In this document: in pieces, positions 42,701 through 52,004 of the stretch
How positions within the stretch are numbered: position 1 is the first letter of the stretch
Layout of the letters: every line of letters begins with the position of its first letter
Assembly (NCBI GenBank): GCA_030066775.1
Contig: JASJAY010000013.1
Location: 1 to 53,167 of the forward strand
Reading direction: 5' to 3'
DNA length: 53,167 bases
From: Planctomycetota bacterium
GTDB taxonomy: Bacteria > Planctomycetota > PLA2 > JAEUHO01
Position numbers and translations under genes: made by a program
The notes under the pieces: generated by a model
The model's input: the letters and a program-made list of their open reading frames with translations, nothing else
Databases searched by the model: none
What the model was told of the DNA's origin: nothing

Positions 42701-43383
42701 GCGTAGAGGTCGGCGGCCGGGCCGCAGCGCACGCCGTTGTCGGACAACTGCTCGGGCGCTGCGAACAGGAGCGAGCCGACGAAGTGACCGGTGCGCGAGA
42801 GCCGGATCTCGTCCGTGCGCAGGCGGGCGACGCCGAGATCCATGATCTTGATCTGGTTCTCGGTCGTGATCATCACGTTCTCGGGCTTGAGGTCGCGGTG
42901 GATCACGCCCGCCGCGTGGATCGCCTCGAGCCCGCGCGTGATGCCCTGGGCGATGTCGCGCAGGAAGCCGTCGGGCACCCGATCGAGGTCCTTGCTGAGC
43001 TGCATCAGCGTGCGGCCCTCGACGTGCTCCATCACGAGCATGGCCTGGTCGTCGTTGCCGATGCGCACGACCTCGCAGCCGTACGTGCGCACCACGTTCG
43101 GGTGCTTCACGCGCTTGCCGGCGCCGGCCTCGAGCATGAAGCGCCGCAGGAAGTCCTCCTGGCGCAGGAACTGCGGGTGGATCAGCTTGAGCGCAACGGG
43201 ACCGTCCGGGCCGTCGGCGCGGTACACACGCCCCATTCCGCCCCGGCCGAGGAACTCGCGGATGCGGTAGCGCCCCAGTCGATCGCCCGCACGCACATAC
43301 GGCCACCCCTTGGGCTCGTCTCTGCGTCGACCGGACCTCGAGCGCTCCGTCTCCTCCGAAGAGTCGTACGGTCTGCCTGCCAT
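39718..43383 (-). CDS. Ser/Thr protein kinase with AAA/STAND-type ATPase and TPR repeats
   Basis: This 1221-residue protein is the first gene of the operon. The kinase domain (about 35-305) has GRGGMGRVY, VALK (K66), HRDLKPEN (D164), MDLGVAR (D182, DLG in place of DFG) and APEQ. A linker leads to a P-loop ATPase (about 340-640: VRGRPTELREL, TGETGIGKSRL) of the AAA_16/STAND type, as in MalT-like regulators. The remaining half is Ala-rich TPR-like helical repeats (about 700-1210), typical for ligand sensing or partner docking. Such kinases gate large signalling assemblies in Planctomycetota and Myxococcota. ATG at 43383; a second TPR-domain output partner is not seen. Confidence 0.93.
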   Translation of the reverse strand: MAGRPYDSSEETERSRSGRRRDEPKGWPYVRAGDRLGRYRIREFLGRGGMGRVYRADGPDGPVALKLIHPQFLRQEDFLRRFMLEAGAGKRVKHPNVVRTYGCEVVRIGNDDQAMLVMEHVEGRTLMQLSKDLDRVPDGFLRDIAQGITRGLEAIHAAGVIHRDLKPENVMITTENQIKIMDLGVARLRTDEIRLSRTGHFVGSLLFAAPEQLSDNGVRCGPAADLYAVGLLLFVLATGDHPFPAGTAGEIINAHLNNTPKRVREVVPEISPFIESVTDTLLAKAPADRFPSATALRETLETAESSEWWLDRRHLRPEDGSGSTQLPVRRLGPVRGRPTELRELNASWRRAMGGSGGVILITGETGIGKSRLVDAFLEGLRLPSGSVGLAVPDADADADGEPGSAFRRALATLVQDDPEQLESLLPSAPGTAERMRAFLADGAPADAGDALRCDVLETVRALTTHCPRVIAFDDLDRHTPLDQTLFRALALQADRLPLLLVGMARPCLPADLVDELARLPRVRRLPLVRLDGSNAERVLGDILESTTLAGRLAPELLPITGGNPLFLTEFVEGMKATNVLTRDPGGQWRCAEHVAEAAVPDTLHVLFDQRLSSLDEEARAVVEAAAVQGEMFDIGLVAKVLDQPVLHVLDCLHGLGNNPQIVRGGGETRRFDPALGRAIVLERLGPEGARRLHARTAEVLAAPEDGAPLESSRIALHYLRASMAAEAEPYVLDAVSTLATAYRYSEALTLAAEVVAHRDSLPPPLVLRVLVERARSLELLGRRDEEREALSELEAFAEAHGMDVPHEAVDARGRLLLVDGELEAARAVFESQLDDARDAGARLREARARGNLGCIAMRTGEIEDARSHFERSLLLARAARDLGAEITCHENLGDLFESEGQGDRARMHVGRRLELAARLSDLRDAARAHGALARLSRRWGRFRESQVHVDRQLALARQVGDRGAECHALRGLGALHAARGRLESALEALTGAERVATDAGRELDVAAIWTDLARLHLLRGEETSMVHLAMRALSKAQRLRVPGLLVAALTLAGNAAEEGDQLDEALDWYHQALDGRRRRHRAGGEIAPLFGLARIWRLRGRADHAAAPLDQIVHLAGAYDLYGPRLVAESMRAAALESPPHRVLALLVRDVDRLTVHERFCVHLEMATATGDPLHLEEARAILDALAADCGQEAVDLAAGYSLYRRIPGYGSARQLQRRAS

Positions 43384-43707
43384 CGTCGCTGCCTGTATCG
43401 ACCCGCGCGCGCGCGCGAGCCGCCCAGGGGGTCAAGGGCAGGTTCAGGAGCGCGCCCGAGCGGGGTCGAGACACGTTGTCCGGGACACCCTGGGCACCCT
43501 CTGGCGGGACAACCTGTCCCGCCCGCGGCCAAGTCGCTCCCTCGGCCCGCGCGTCGCAACGCGCGACACGACGGCCGCAACTCGCTTCGCTTCAACAGGT
43601 TGCGGACACGCCGGAAATCCTGTCCGTTGCGGCACGCCGGATGCGAATCCCCGGCCGTCCCCCACCCGGCGTACCGGCGGCGGCTCGGGGGTCGCGGAGA
43701 TGCGCCC
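43384..43707. promoter_or_regulatory. Upstream region of the signalling operon with TGTCC inverted repeats
   Basis: This leader holds two symmetric sites: TGTCC-G-GGACA at 43477-43487 and GCGGGACA-ACC-TGTCCCGC (8-bp arms) at 43504-43522, about 27-32 bp between centres. Another TGTCC element occurs near 43620. They lie 94-139 bp upstream of the Ser/Thr kinase start and look like operators for a dimeric regulator. No convincing gene is present in this stretch. Confidence 0.45.
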
Positions 43708-43929
43708 ATGATGCGCTTGGACACGAAACCCCGCTGGCGGCGGCAATACCTGGACCCGGATCGCTACGGTCCGATGCGCGCGCTGATCGTGCGCCTGGTC
43801 CCGGTTCCGAGGGTTCGCCCGACCTCGGCTCGCCTCCGTCTGGTGCCCGTGGGTTCCTCCCCACGGGTGTTGCGTGTCCTGCGCGGAGGCGCCCGCCGCG
43901 ACTTCACGGGTCCACCGTATGTGGCCTGA
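43708..43929 (+). CDS. Possible small basic protein
   Basis: An open frame of 73 residues starts MMRLDTKPRWRRQYLDPDRYG at 43708, is Arg-rich and ends ...RRDFTGPPYVA. A GGAG lies 7 bases before the ATG. Third-position G+C is lower than in neighbouring genes, and no family is recognised. The main support is the strong plus-strand terminator about 60 bp after its stop, which implies a plus-strand transcript through this region. It could equally be a non-coding RNA. Confidence 0.35.
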   Translation: MMRLDTKPRWRRQYLDPDRYGPMRALIVRLVPVPRVRPTSARLRLVPVGSSPRVLRVLRGGARRDFTGPPYVA

Positions 43930-43989
43930 GGTGGGCGGCCTCTGACTCCGCCCGTGGATCCAATCTCCGTCTCTCCTGTGTGTGTGCGC

Positions 43990-44038
43990 GGGGGACGTGG
44001 GGCGCCTGTGTGGGCGCTTCCACGTCCCCCATCTTTCT
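43990..44038 (+). terminator. Rho-independent-like terminator, plus strand
   Basis: An 11-bp stem (GGGGGACGTGG at 43990-44000 with CCACGTCCCCC at 44020-44030) encloses a second 5-bp stem, followed by ATCTTTCT. The CCCCC arm can alternatively pair with the G-run at 44043-44047, so the two structures compete. Confidence 0.65.
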
Positions 44039-44042
44039 AGAT

Positions 44043-44086
44043 GGGGGGCGAGGGGGTCCAGGGGGAGGGGGCACCCTTCCCCCTGG
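44043..44086 (+). other. G-quadruplex-type G-run and overlapping long hairpin
   Basis: Four runs of five or six G occur at 44043-44048, 44052-44056, 44061-44065 and 44067-44071, separated by 3, 4 and 1 bases, an ideal quadruplex pattern. The same bases also form a long hairpin (44058-44070 with 44074-44086, 3-base loop). Up to 44159 I see only a further small hairpin (44115-44130). Confidence 0.7.
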
Positions 44087-44159
44087 TGCGTAGCCGCAGG
44101 CGAAGCACACACTCCGCGCGGGAGCGCGGAACATCCGTAAGACGGCTCCCGAAGCGCGC

Positions 44160-46025
<1,866 letters not shown>

Positions 46026-46130
46026 GCCGGAATGGTAGGCGTCGCATTCCGATACGGCCGGTCCCAAGCGCTTACGCGCCAACCTGGGGTTAACACGGCA
46101 ACGCGTCGTTAACAGGCGTTCGCGCGCGGT

Positions 46131-48224
46131 TCAGTCCCAGGCGGGCGGCGTCTCGGCGAAGGTCGGTCGGAGCACCTTCTCGAGCATGGCGAGCGCGTCC
46201 GCGTCGCCGGAACGGACCTGCATCTGCACGATCCGGCGGCGGCTGTGCAGGAGGTAGAAACGCGCACCCCCCCGCGACTGCACGATGCCCTCTGCGCCTG
46301 CGAAGGTCGTTTCCACCGCGCGCGGGCCGAAGCGGCGCTTCAGCATCTCGAGCGTCTGGCCCTGGTCCGCATACGCCGATACCTGCGCCTCGAAGTCGTC
46401 CCCGCGAATCCGCATGAACCCGGACCCCGAGAACTGCACGCGCCAGGACGACGGCACCTCGCGCGCCTCGAGGCCCGCGAGCACGTGCACGTAACGCCCG
46501 TTCTCCGGGTCGTAGCGGCGCCAGTCGTCGTCGTTGGTGAGGTCGTAGGAGGCCTTGCCCTCCTCGATGCGGCGGCTCACGAACCGGATGCGGTCCTGGA
46601 TGCGCGCGCTGACGACGCCGGGGTAGCTGTTCGGCCGATCCGAGTATCCGAAGAAGAGGTACCGCGCCCCGCAGCCGACCTCGCCCGTCGTGGGATCCGC
46701 GCCGATCCACTGCCCGGTCCAGATCTCGCACCAGGCGTGCGCGCCCCAGTTGGAGCCGATGTTCACGTACCCGCTGCACCGACGGGCGGGGATGCCCGCC
46801 GCGCGGCAGAGCGTCGTGAACAGGAGGCAGTGCTCGGAGCAGTCGCCGCAGCGCATCTCCAGGATCTGGACCGCGGACGCCTGCCCGACCGGCGGGCTCT
46901 GCTTGCGCAGGTTCTCGGTGACGTAGCGCGCGAGCTTGTAGGCGGCCTTGCGAGCGTCCGTCTCGTCGCCCACCACCTGCTTGGCGATGCGCTGGACGCG
47001 CGGGTCCTCGCTCTGCATCAGCACCGTCGGCTCGAGGTCCTTCGCGAAGGCCTCGTCCGTGACGGGGATCGTCGCGGTCTTCTCCTCGCTGTCGTACTTC
47101 TTGCACTCGACCTCGATCACCCAGCCGGCCTTGTCGCCGCCGGTGACCTTGAGGGGCTTGCTCCACGGCGAGTCCGGGAACTCGGGCAGCTTGCGGTCGG
47201 GGTCGGCGCGCAGGTGCACGTCCACCAGGTGCCGATCGGCCGACATGATGCGCTCGAGCGACGGCCGCGACGGCGTCGTGATGCGCATCGTCACGGGCCG
47301 CGCGGGCATGCGCCGCGCCGCCTGGGCCGTCACGCGCCGGATGACCTGGCTGCCTTCCGCTTTGATGAGCACGAAGGCGCCCTGGTCGTCGAGCCACATG
47401 AACGACTCGCTCTTCGCCTCGGGGTTCACCTCGTGGATCTTGAAGCACAGGATCGACTTGCCGTTCTCGTCGTCGATGTACTCGCGCGCCACGACCTCGA
47501 GCTTCGTGTGCTTGACCTTCTCCGCGCGCACGTCGAGCTGCGGCAGGTCGTACGTCTGTCCGATCTCGAGCTTGCCCTGGCGCAGGAGGTACCCCAGGAA
47601 CGACTCGGAGTCCGTCATCACCGGGGTCTCGGCGGCGATCGTCTTCGTGCGGTCCTTCTCGCCCTGGATGCGCGCCACGTGGTCGTAGCCGGCGCCGTTC
47701 CAGGTGAGCTCCTCGATCGTGACGCGGCCCGCCTCCTCGACGCGCAGGCGCTGGCTCCAGAGCGTGCCGTCCTCGCTGCGCTCGAGGTCGATCGTGAGCG
47801 TGGACTCGAAGACGTCCTTGTGGCCCATCATGTCGCGCATGCGGCGCGTCACGCGGGTCGTGGTGTCGTGCAGCGTCTGCTTGCCTTCCCACGTCGACGG
47901 GGACCACACCACCTGGAAGTAGCCGGCCTTCTGGCCGCGGCTCTCGACCTCGTACCAGCGCTCCGTGTGGCCCTTGGGCGTGGTGGGCACCACCTTGGGC
48001 GGCGTGTCGAGCACCTCGGTCTCGGCCGCGCCACCGGACCCCGCCACCGAGGGCGCGTCCGTCTCGGGCACCGTCGCGACGGCCGGGCCCGGCTCGTCCG
48101 GCAGCGTGGCCTTGCCGGGGGGTTTCGGCGCCGGATCGTCGCCGCAGCCCCCGACTCCGAAGGCGATTGCCAGGAGGAGCAGCCAGGCGGCGGGACGACG
48201 CAGGGATAGAAGACCGTTCGACAT
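46131..48224 (-). CDS. Transglutaminase-fold lipoprotein
   Basis: This 697-residue protein has a lipoprotein signal (LLLLAIAFGVGGC). A long beta-rich N-terminal part (about 90-390) precedes a transglutaminase-like core with the triad order Cys-His-Asp: EMRCGDCSEHCLLF, NWGAHAWCEIW and WIGADPTTG. Its family acts as periplasmic protease, amidase or crosslinking enzyme, and many planctomycete members have unknown targets. An acidic and Pro-rich linker follows the lipidation Cys (about 30-80). The start MSNGLLSLRRP at 48224 lies directly before the hydrophobic core. It is divergent from a small lipoprotein gene with 77 bp between the starts. Confidence 0.88.
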   Translation of the reverse strand: MSNGLLSLRRPAAWLLLLAIAFGVGGCGDDPAPKPPGKATLPDEPGPAVATVPETDAPSVAGSGGAAETEVLDTPPKVVPTTPKGHTERWYEVESRGQKAGYFQVVWSPSTWEGKQTLHDTTTRVTRRMRDMMGHKDVFESTLTIDLERSEDGTLWSQRLRVEEAGRVTIEELTWNGAGYDHVARIQGEKDRTKTIAAETPVMTDSESFLGYLLRQGKLEIGQTYDLPQLDVRAEKVKHTKLEVVAREYIDDENGKSILCFKIHEVNPEAKSESFMWLDDQGAFVLIKAEGSQVIRRVTAQAARRMPARPVTMRITTPSRPSLERIMSADRHLVDVHLRADPDRKLPEFPDSPWSKPLKVTGGDKAGWVIEVECKKYDSEEKTATIPVTDEAFAKDLEPTVLMQSEDPRVQRIAKQVVGDETDARKAAYKLARYVTENLRKQSPPVGQASAVQILEMRCGDCSEHCLLFTTLCRAAGIPARRCSGYVNIGSNWGAHAWCEIWTGQWIGADPTTGEVGCGARYLFFGYSDRPNSYPGVVSARIQDRIRFVSRRIEEGKASYDLTNDDDWRRYDPENGRYVHVLAGLEAREVPSSWRVQFSGSGFMRIRGDDFEAQVSAYADQGQTLEMLKRRFGPRAVETTFAGAEGIVQSRGGARFYLLHSRRRIVQMQVRSGDADALAMLEKVLRPTFAETPPAWD

Positions 48225-48301
48225 GCGTTCCTCCAAGGCGGCTGCGCATCGTACAGACGGTTCGAGGCGTCGTTGGCCGCACGATGGCACCCTGTCCGCC
48301 C

Positions 48302-48967
48302 ATGCGCTGCAGCCGAACGTCCCGACTCGCCCTCCTCGCCGCGCTCTTCGGCTGCGTGGTCGGCTGCGGCGGGGACGGGGGCGACGCGACGCGCCCGCGC
48401 CTCGAGGGGCCGCCGGTGCACGAGGCCACGCGCGTCGCCCTGCCGGGCAACGCCCGCGGCATGATCGTGCGCGCGCGTGCGCCGTGCCGGCTGAGGCTGA
48501 TCTTCGACGGCCTCACCGAGGGGCCGCGCGAGCTCACGGCGCGCGCGCTCGCCGCCGGCGAGGACGTGCGCATCTGGTGGGAGGAGCGCCTCGACTCGGC
48601 CACGCTGGCGATGGATGCGCCCACCCCGGACGCGAAGGCCCAGGGCCGCTCCAAGGGCATCGGACCGGGGTTCGAGTTCGCCTTCGAGGACCGCGCGATC
48701 GTCTCAGCCGGCACGAGCTTCTACGTGCGGCCCTCGGCGCCGACGACCGCGCTGTGGGACTACCAGGCGCCCGTCCGACCGGAGCCGCTCGAGATCGGGA
48801 CGACCCTGGAGCTCTCGACCTACGCCGTCGCCGACCTCGACGAGGGCGCCGTCCGGATCCTGCCGCACGCGAGCGGGAACCGCGCCGTCCCCGCGCCGGC
48901 CGATCTCGAGCTGCCGCAGCAGGTGCGCGTGTTCCGCCTCCTGCTCAAGATCGACGCCGCCCGGTAG
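48302..48967 (+). CDS. Small lipoprotein of unknown function
   Basis: This 221-residue protein has a lipobox-type leader (LAALFGCVVGC, Cys about residue 22). The mature chain has beta-strand-rich segments (TRVALPGNARGMIVRARAPC, GTTLELSTYAVADLD) and no catalytic motif. ATG at 48302 is preferred because it begins just before the hydrophobic stretch; another in-frame ATG lies at 48284. It is divergent from the transglutaminase lipoprotein and 65 bp before the VWA gene, so it may share a regulon with either. Confidence 0.72.
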   Translation: MRCSRTSRLALLAALFGCVVGCGGDGGDATRPRLEGPPVHEATRVALPGNARGMIVRARAPCRLRLIFDGLTEGPRELTARALAAGEDVRIWWEERLDSATLAMDAPTPDAKAQGRSKGIGPGFEFAFEDRAIVSAGTSFYVRPSAPTTALWDYQAPVRPEPLEIGTTLELSTYAVADLDEGAVRILPHASGNRAVPAPADLELPQQVRVFRLLLKIDAAR

Positions 48968-49032
48968 GCGGCACCGCGCCGCGAATCGCCTTTGGCCGCG
49001 TCGGCACCGCCACGCTTGCGTTTAATGGGGGC

Positions 49033-50295
49033 ATGCGGTGTCGTCCCCCCCGCTCCCGGCTCCTGTGCGCCCTGCTCGGGCTCGCGACGCTCGTGGCGCT
49101 CGCCCTGGCCGCGCCGACCGACGCCGGAGAGAAGGGGGCGGATGCCGCGCTGAAGCAGGTCCCGATCGCCGAGAGCCTGCGGCCCATGGACCCGTGGTTG
49201 CGCAACGCGGACTGGACCGTGCGCTCGATGGCCGTGCTCGAGCTGAAGAGCCGCCCGGAGGCCGGCGCCGTGTTCTTCGCGACGCGCCTGCTCGTCGGCG
49301 AAGCCCACCCCTACGCGATCGCCTGCGCCCTCCAAGCGCTCCGCGGCCGCCCGCGGATCGATCTCGTGCTCGAGGGCGGCGTCGCGCTGGTGGACGTGCT
49401 CTTCCGCCTGCTCGACCACGCCCACCCGACCGTCAAGCAGCGCGCCTTCGACCTGCTCAAGACGATCCCCCCGGTGAAGCTCGGCGTGAAGCGCGAGATG
49501 TACGAGGGCTGGTGGAAACGCGGGCGGGAAGCGCTACGCCTCGAGCAGGAGAGCATGCTCGCGAAGGTGCGCGCGGCCGGGCCGCCGAAGACCTCCGGCG
49601 ACGGCGGCACCGTCGAAGCCGCCACCAAGGACGACGACCTCTACGAGCACCTCGAGCGCATCCGCGTGCACGGGCTCGAGCTCGCGATCGTGATGGATCA
49701 CACGGGCTCCATGGCGCCGGTGATCGGCGAGGCCAAGCGCCGTGCGGTGAGCCTGGTGAAGCGGCTGCAGTCCTTCCTGCCCAAGTTCCGCGCGGGGCTG
49801 GTCACGTACGACGACAGCGCCATGCTGCGCATGCCCTTGACCACCAACGCCGAGACCCTCCTGAAGGCGTTCAACAAGGTCGGCGCCGGCGGCGGCGGGG
49901 ACTTCGAGGAAGGCGTGGACAAGGGCATCCGCCTGGCGATGCGGCAGGAGCTCCTGGGATGGTCCCGGAGCGCCCAGCGCGTGATCGTCGTCGTCGGGGA
50001 CGCCCCCCCGCACGACCCGGACGTGGCGCGCATGCTGCGCGAGATCCAGAAGGGCCGCGGCGACGAGCTCTACGACCTGCCGCTGCTCGTCCACACCGTC
50101 TCGACGAATCCCCAGGGCGTCGAGCACTTCTCACGCATTGCGCGCGTCGGCGGCGGGGCCCACATCACGCTCCGCCAGACCTCGCGGCTCGTCGACGAGC
50201 TGATCCTCTTGAGCTTCGGCGGCGGCGCGCACCGCGCCCGCGTGATGCGCTGGATCGCGGAGATCGAGGCGCTGCAGAAGGCCGCGAGCCGCTGA
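49033..50295 (+). CDS. Secreted HEAT-like and von Willebrand A domain protein
   Basis: This 420-residue protein has a signal peptide (LLCALLGLATLVALALAA). A short HEAT-like helical part (about 45-170: WTVRSMAVLELKSRPEAGAVFF, HPTVKQRAFDLLKTIP) is followed by a VWA domain (about 212-400). The MIDAS motif is DHTGSM (D222, T224, S226, i.e. DxTxS in place of DxSxS). GLVTYDD and VVGDAPPHD supply the later ligands. The fold binds proteins in a metal-dependent way. A short C-terminal helix (RVMRWIAEIEALQKAASR) follows. ATG at 49033. Such proteins are frequent in Planctomycetota; partner unknown. Confidence 0.85.
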   Translation: MRCRPPRSRLLCALLGLATLVALALAAPTDAGEKGADAALKQVPIAESLRPMDPWLRNADWTVRSMAVLELKSRPEAGAVFFATRLLVGEAHPYAIACALQALRGRPRIDLVLEGGVALVDVLFRLLDHAHPTVKQRAFDLLKTIPPVKLGVKREMYEGWWKRGREALRLEQESMLAKVRAAGPPKTSGDGGTVEAATKDDDLYEHLERIRVHGLELAIVMDHTGSMAPVIGEAKRRAVSLVKRLQSFLPKFRAGLVTYDDSAMLRMPLTTNAETLLKAFNKVGAGGGGDFEEGVDKGIRLAMRQELLGWSRSAQRVIVVVGDAPPHDPDVARMLREIQKGRGDELYDLPLLVHTVSTNPQGVEHFSRIARVGGGAHITLRQTSRLVDELILLSFGGGAHRARVMRWIAEIEALQKAASR

Positions 50296-50375
50296 ACGAA
50301 CTGCGGGCGTCCGGACGCGGATCCGTGCGCTCACGGGGCCGTTGGTAGACTCACGCGCCGTTCGAGGAGACGCGC

Positions 50376-51992
50376 GTGAACCTGCTCCAGCAGCTCAACG
50401 ACCTGCAGACCGAGCACGGGTGGTTGCCCGACGAGGTGCTGCGCCGGTTCTCGGCGGAGGCGGGCGTCCCGCTCTACCGGATCCAGGAGGTCGCCTCCTT
50501 CTATCCCCACTACCGCCTCGAGCCGCCGCCCAAGGCGACGGTCTCCCTCTGCCGCGACGCCGCATGCCACATCGGCGGCGGACCCGCGTTCATGCAGGAG
50601 GTGAAGGCCGCCCTCGCCGGCCGGGACGACATCGAGGTGCACGAGGTCTCCTGCCTCGGGCGCTGCGAGCACGCGCCGGCCGCCTGCGTCGACGAGGTGC
50701 CCCTGCTCGGCGCCTCGGCCGAGGACGTCGTGAAGACGGCCCAGGGCGAGCAGGCCCTGCCGGCCGACGAGCCGACGGACACGCCCCGCCGCTGGGCCAG
50801 CGACCCCTACGAGACGACCGACGCGCGCTACGGCGTGCTGCGTGCGCTGATGGCCGACGCGGCGTCGCGCGCCGACGTCCCCGACCAGGTCGCGGCCTCG
50901 GGCCTGCGCGGCATGGGCGGCGCCGGCTTCCCCGCCGGGCTCAAGTGGCGCTTCGTGCGCGACACGCCCGGCGAGGTGAAGTACGTCGTGTGCAACGCCG
51001 ACGAGAGCGAGCCCGGCGCGTTCAAGGACCGCGTCATCCTCGAGGAGCTCCCCCACCTCGTCATCGAGGGCATGCTCATCGCCTGCCTCGTCGCCGGCGG
51101 CACCGACGCCATCGTCTACATCCGCCACGAGTACGACCGCGAGCGCAAGGCGATCCAAGCCGAGATCGACCGCGTGAAGGCCATGGGCCTCACCGCGGAG
51201 CTCGGCGTCGACCTGTCGGTCTTCGTCTCGCCCGGCGGCTACATCCTGGGCGAGGAAACGGCGCTGATCGAGGCGCTCGAGGGCAAGCGCGGCGAGCCGC
51301 GCAACAAGCCCCCCTTCCCCACCACGCACGGCGTGCACGGCAAGCCGACGCTGATGAACAACGTGGAGACCTTCTCCCACGTGCCGCTGATCCTCCAAGA
51401 GGGCCCGGAGACGTGGAAGGCGCACGGCGTGAACGGCGGCAACGGCTGGAAGTTCGTCTCGCTCTGCGGCCACGTCGAGAAGCCCGGCGTCTACCTCGTG
51501 CCGATGGGCACGACGGTGCAGGACCTCGTCGACGAGCACGGCGGCGGCATCCAGGACGGCAAGGCCATGAAGGCCTACTACCCCGGCGGCGCCAGCGCGC
51601 CGTTCCTGCCGGCATCCAAGGCCGACACGCCCCTCGAGTGGGACGCCATGGAGAAGGCCGGCAGCATGCTCGGCTCGGGCTCCGTGCTCGTCGTGGCCGA
51701 GGGCACGGACATGCTCGACCTCGCGACCAACGTCGTGCGCTTCTTCCGCAACGAGTCGTGCGGCAAGTGCGTGCCGTGCCGGGTCGGCAGCCAGAAGGCC
51801 GTCGCGATCCTCGACGACGTGCTCGCGGGACGCGGCGGCGAGGACGCATTCGCGCTCTTCCCCGAGCTCGACGAGGCGCTCCGGCTGACCTCGATCTGCG
51901 GCCTCGGCCAGGTCGTGCTCAACCCGGCCACCAGCGTGCTCGAGCACTTCCCCGAGGACGTTGCCAAGCACACGCAGAACGGCGGACGCTGA
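50376..51992 (+). CDS. Fused NuoE-NuoF-type diaphorase subunit (NAD-dependent formate dehydrogenase beta-like)
   Basis: This 538-residue protein joins a NuoE-like thioredoxin-fold [2Fe-2S] domain to a NuoF-like domain. The first (about 1-130) has C59, C64 (CRDAAC) and C93, C97 (CLGRC). The second (about 140-538) has FMN/NADH-binding GMGGAGFPAGLKW and VVCNADESEPGAFKDR, and the [4Fe-4S] ligands ESCGKCVPCRVG plus a Cys in TSICGLGQ. Such fusions occur as FdsB-type subunits of soluble NAD-dependent formate dehydrogenases. It would exchange electrons between NADH and a molybdenum enzyme. The GTG at 50376 has GAGGAG 8 bases before it. The next gene is moeA. The catalytic alpha subunit must lie downstream, outside the window, or elsewhere. 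Confidence 0.91.
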   Translation: MNLLQQLNDLQTEHGWLPDEVLRRFSAEAGVPLYRIQEVASFYPHYRLEPPPKATVSLCRDAACHIGGGPAFMQEVKAALAGRDDIEVHEVSCLGRCEHAPAACVDEVPLLGASAEDVVKTAQGEQALPADEPTDTPRRWASDPYETTDARYGVLRALMADAASRADVPDQVAASGLRGMGGAGFPAGLKWRFVRDTPGEVKYVVCNADESEPGAFKDRVILEELPHLVIEGMLIACLVAGGTDAIVYIRHEYDRERKAIQAEIDRVKAMGLTAELGVDLSVFVSPGGYILGEETALIEALEGKRGEPRNKPPFPTTHGVHGKPTLMNNVETFSHVPLILQEGPETWKAHGVNGGNGWKFVSLCGHVEKPGVYLVPMGTTVQDLVDEHGGGIQDGKAMKAYYPGGASAPFLPASKADTPLEWDAMEKAGSMLGSGSVLVVAEGTDMLDLATNVVRFFRNESCGKCVPCRVGSQKAVAILDDVLAGRGGEDAFALFPELDEALRLTSICGLGQVVLNPATSVLEHFPEDVAKHTQNGGR

Positions 51993-52004
51993 GAGGAGGC
52001 GCGC

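Noticed and set aside
39733..43929. Very long plus-strand open frame (1398 codons)
   Set aside because: It is antisense to the Ser/Thr kinase gene with its intact kinase motifs. Only its last 73 codons, past that gene, are considered as a possible small ORF.
46245..48209. Long plus-strand open frame (654 codons) over the transglutaminase lipoprotein
   Set aside because: Antisense shadow of a gene with signal peptide and catalytic triad; no domains seen.
48285..48310. Sigma-54 promoter at TGGCACCCTGTCCGCC
   Set aside because: It has the -24-like TGGCAC but no TTGC-type -12 element at the right distance.
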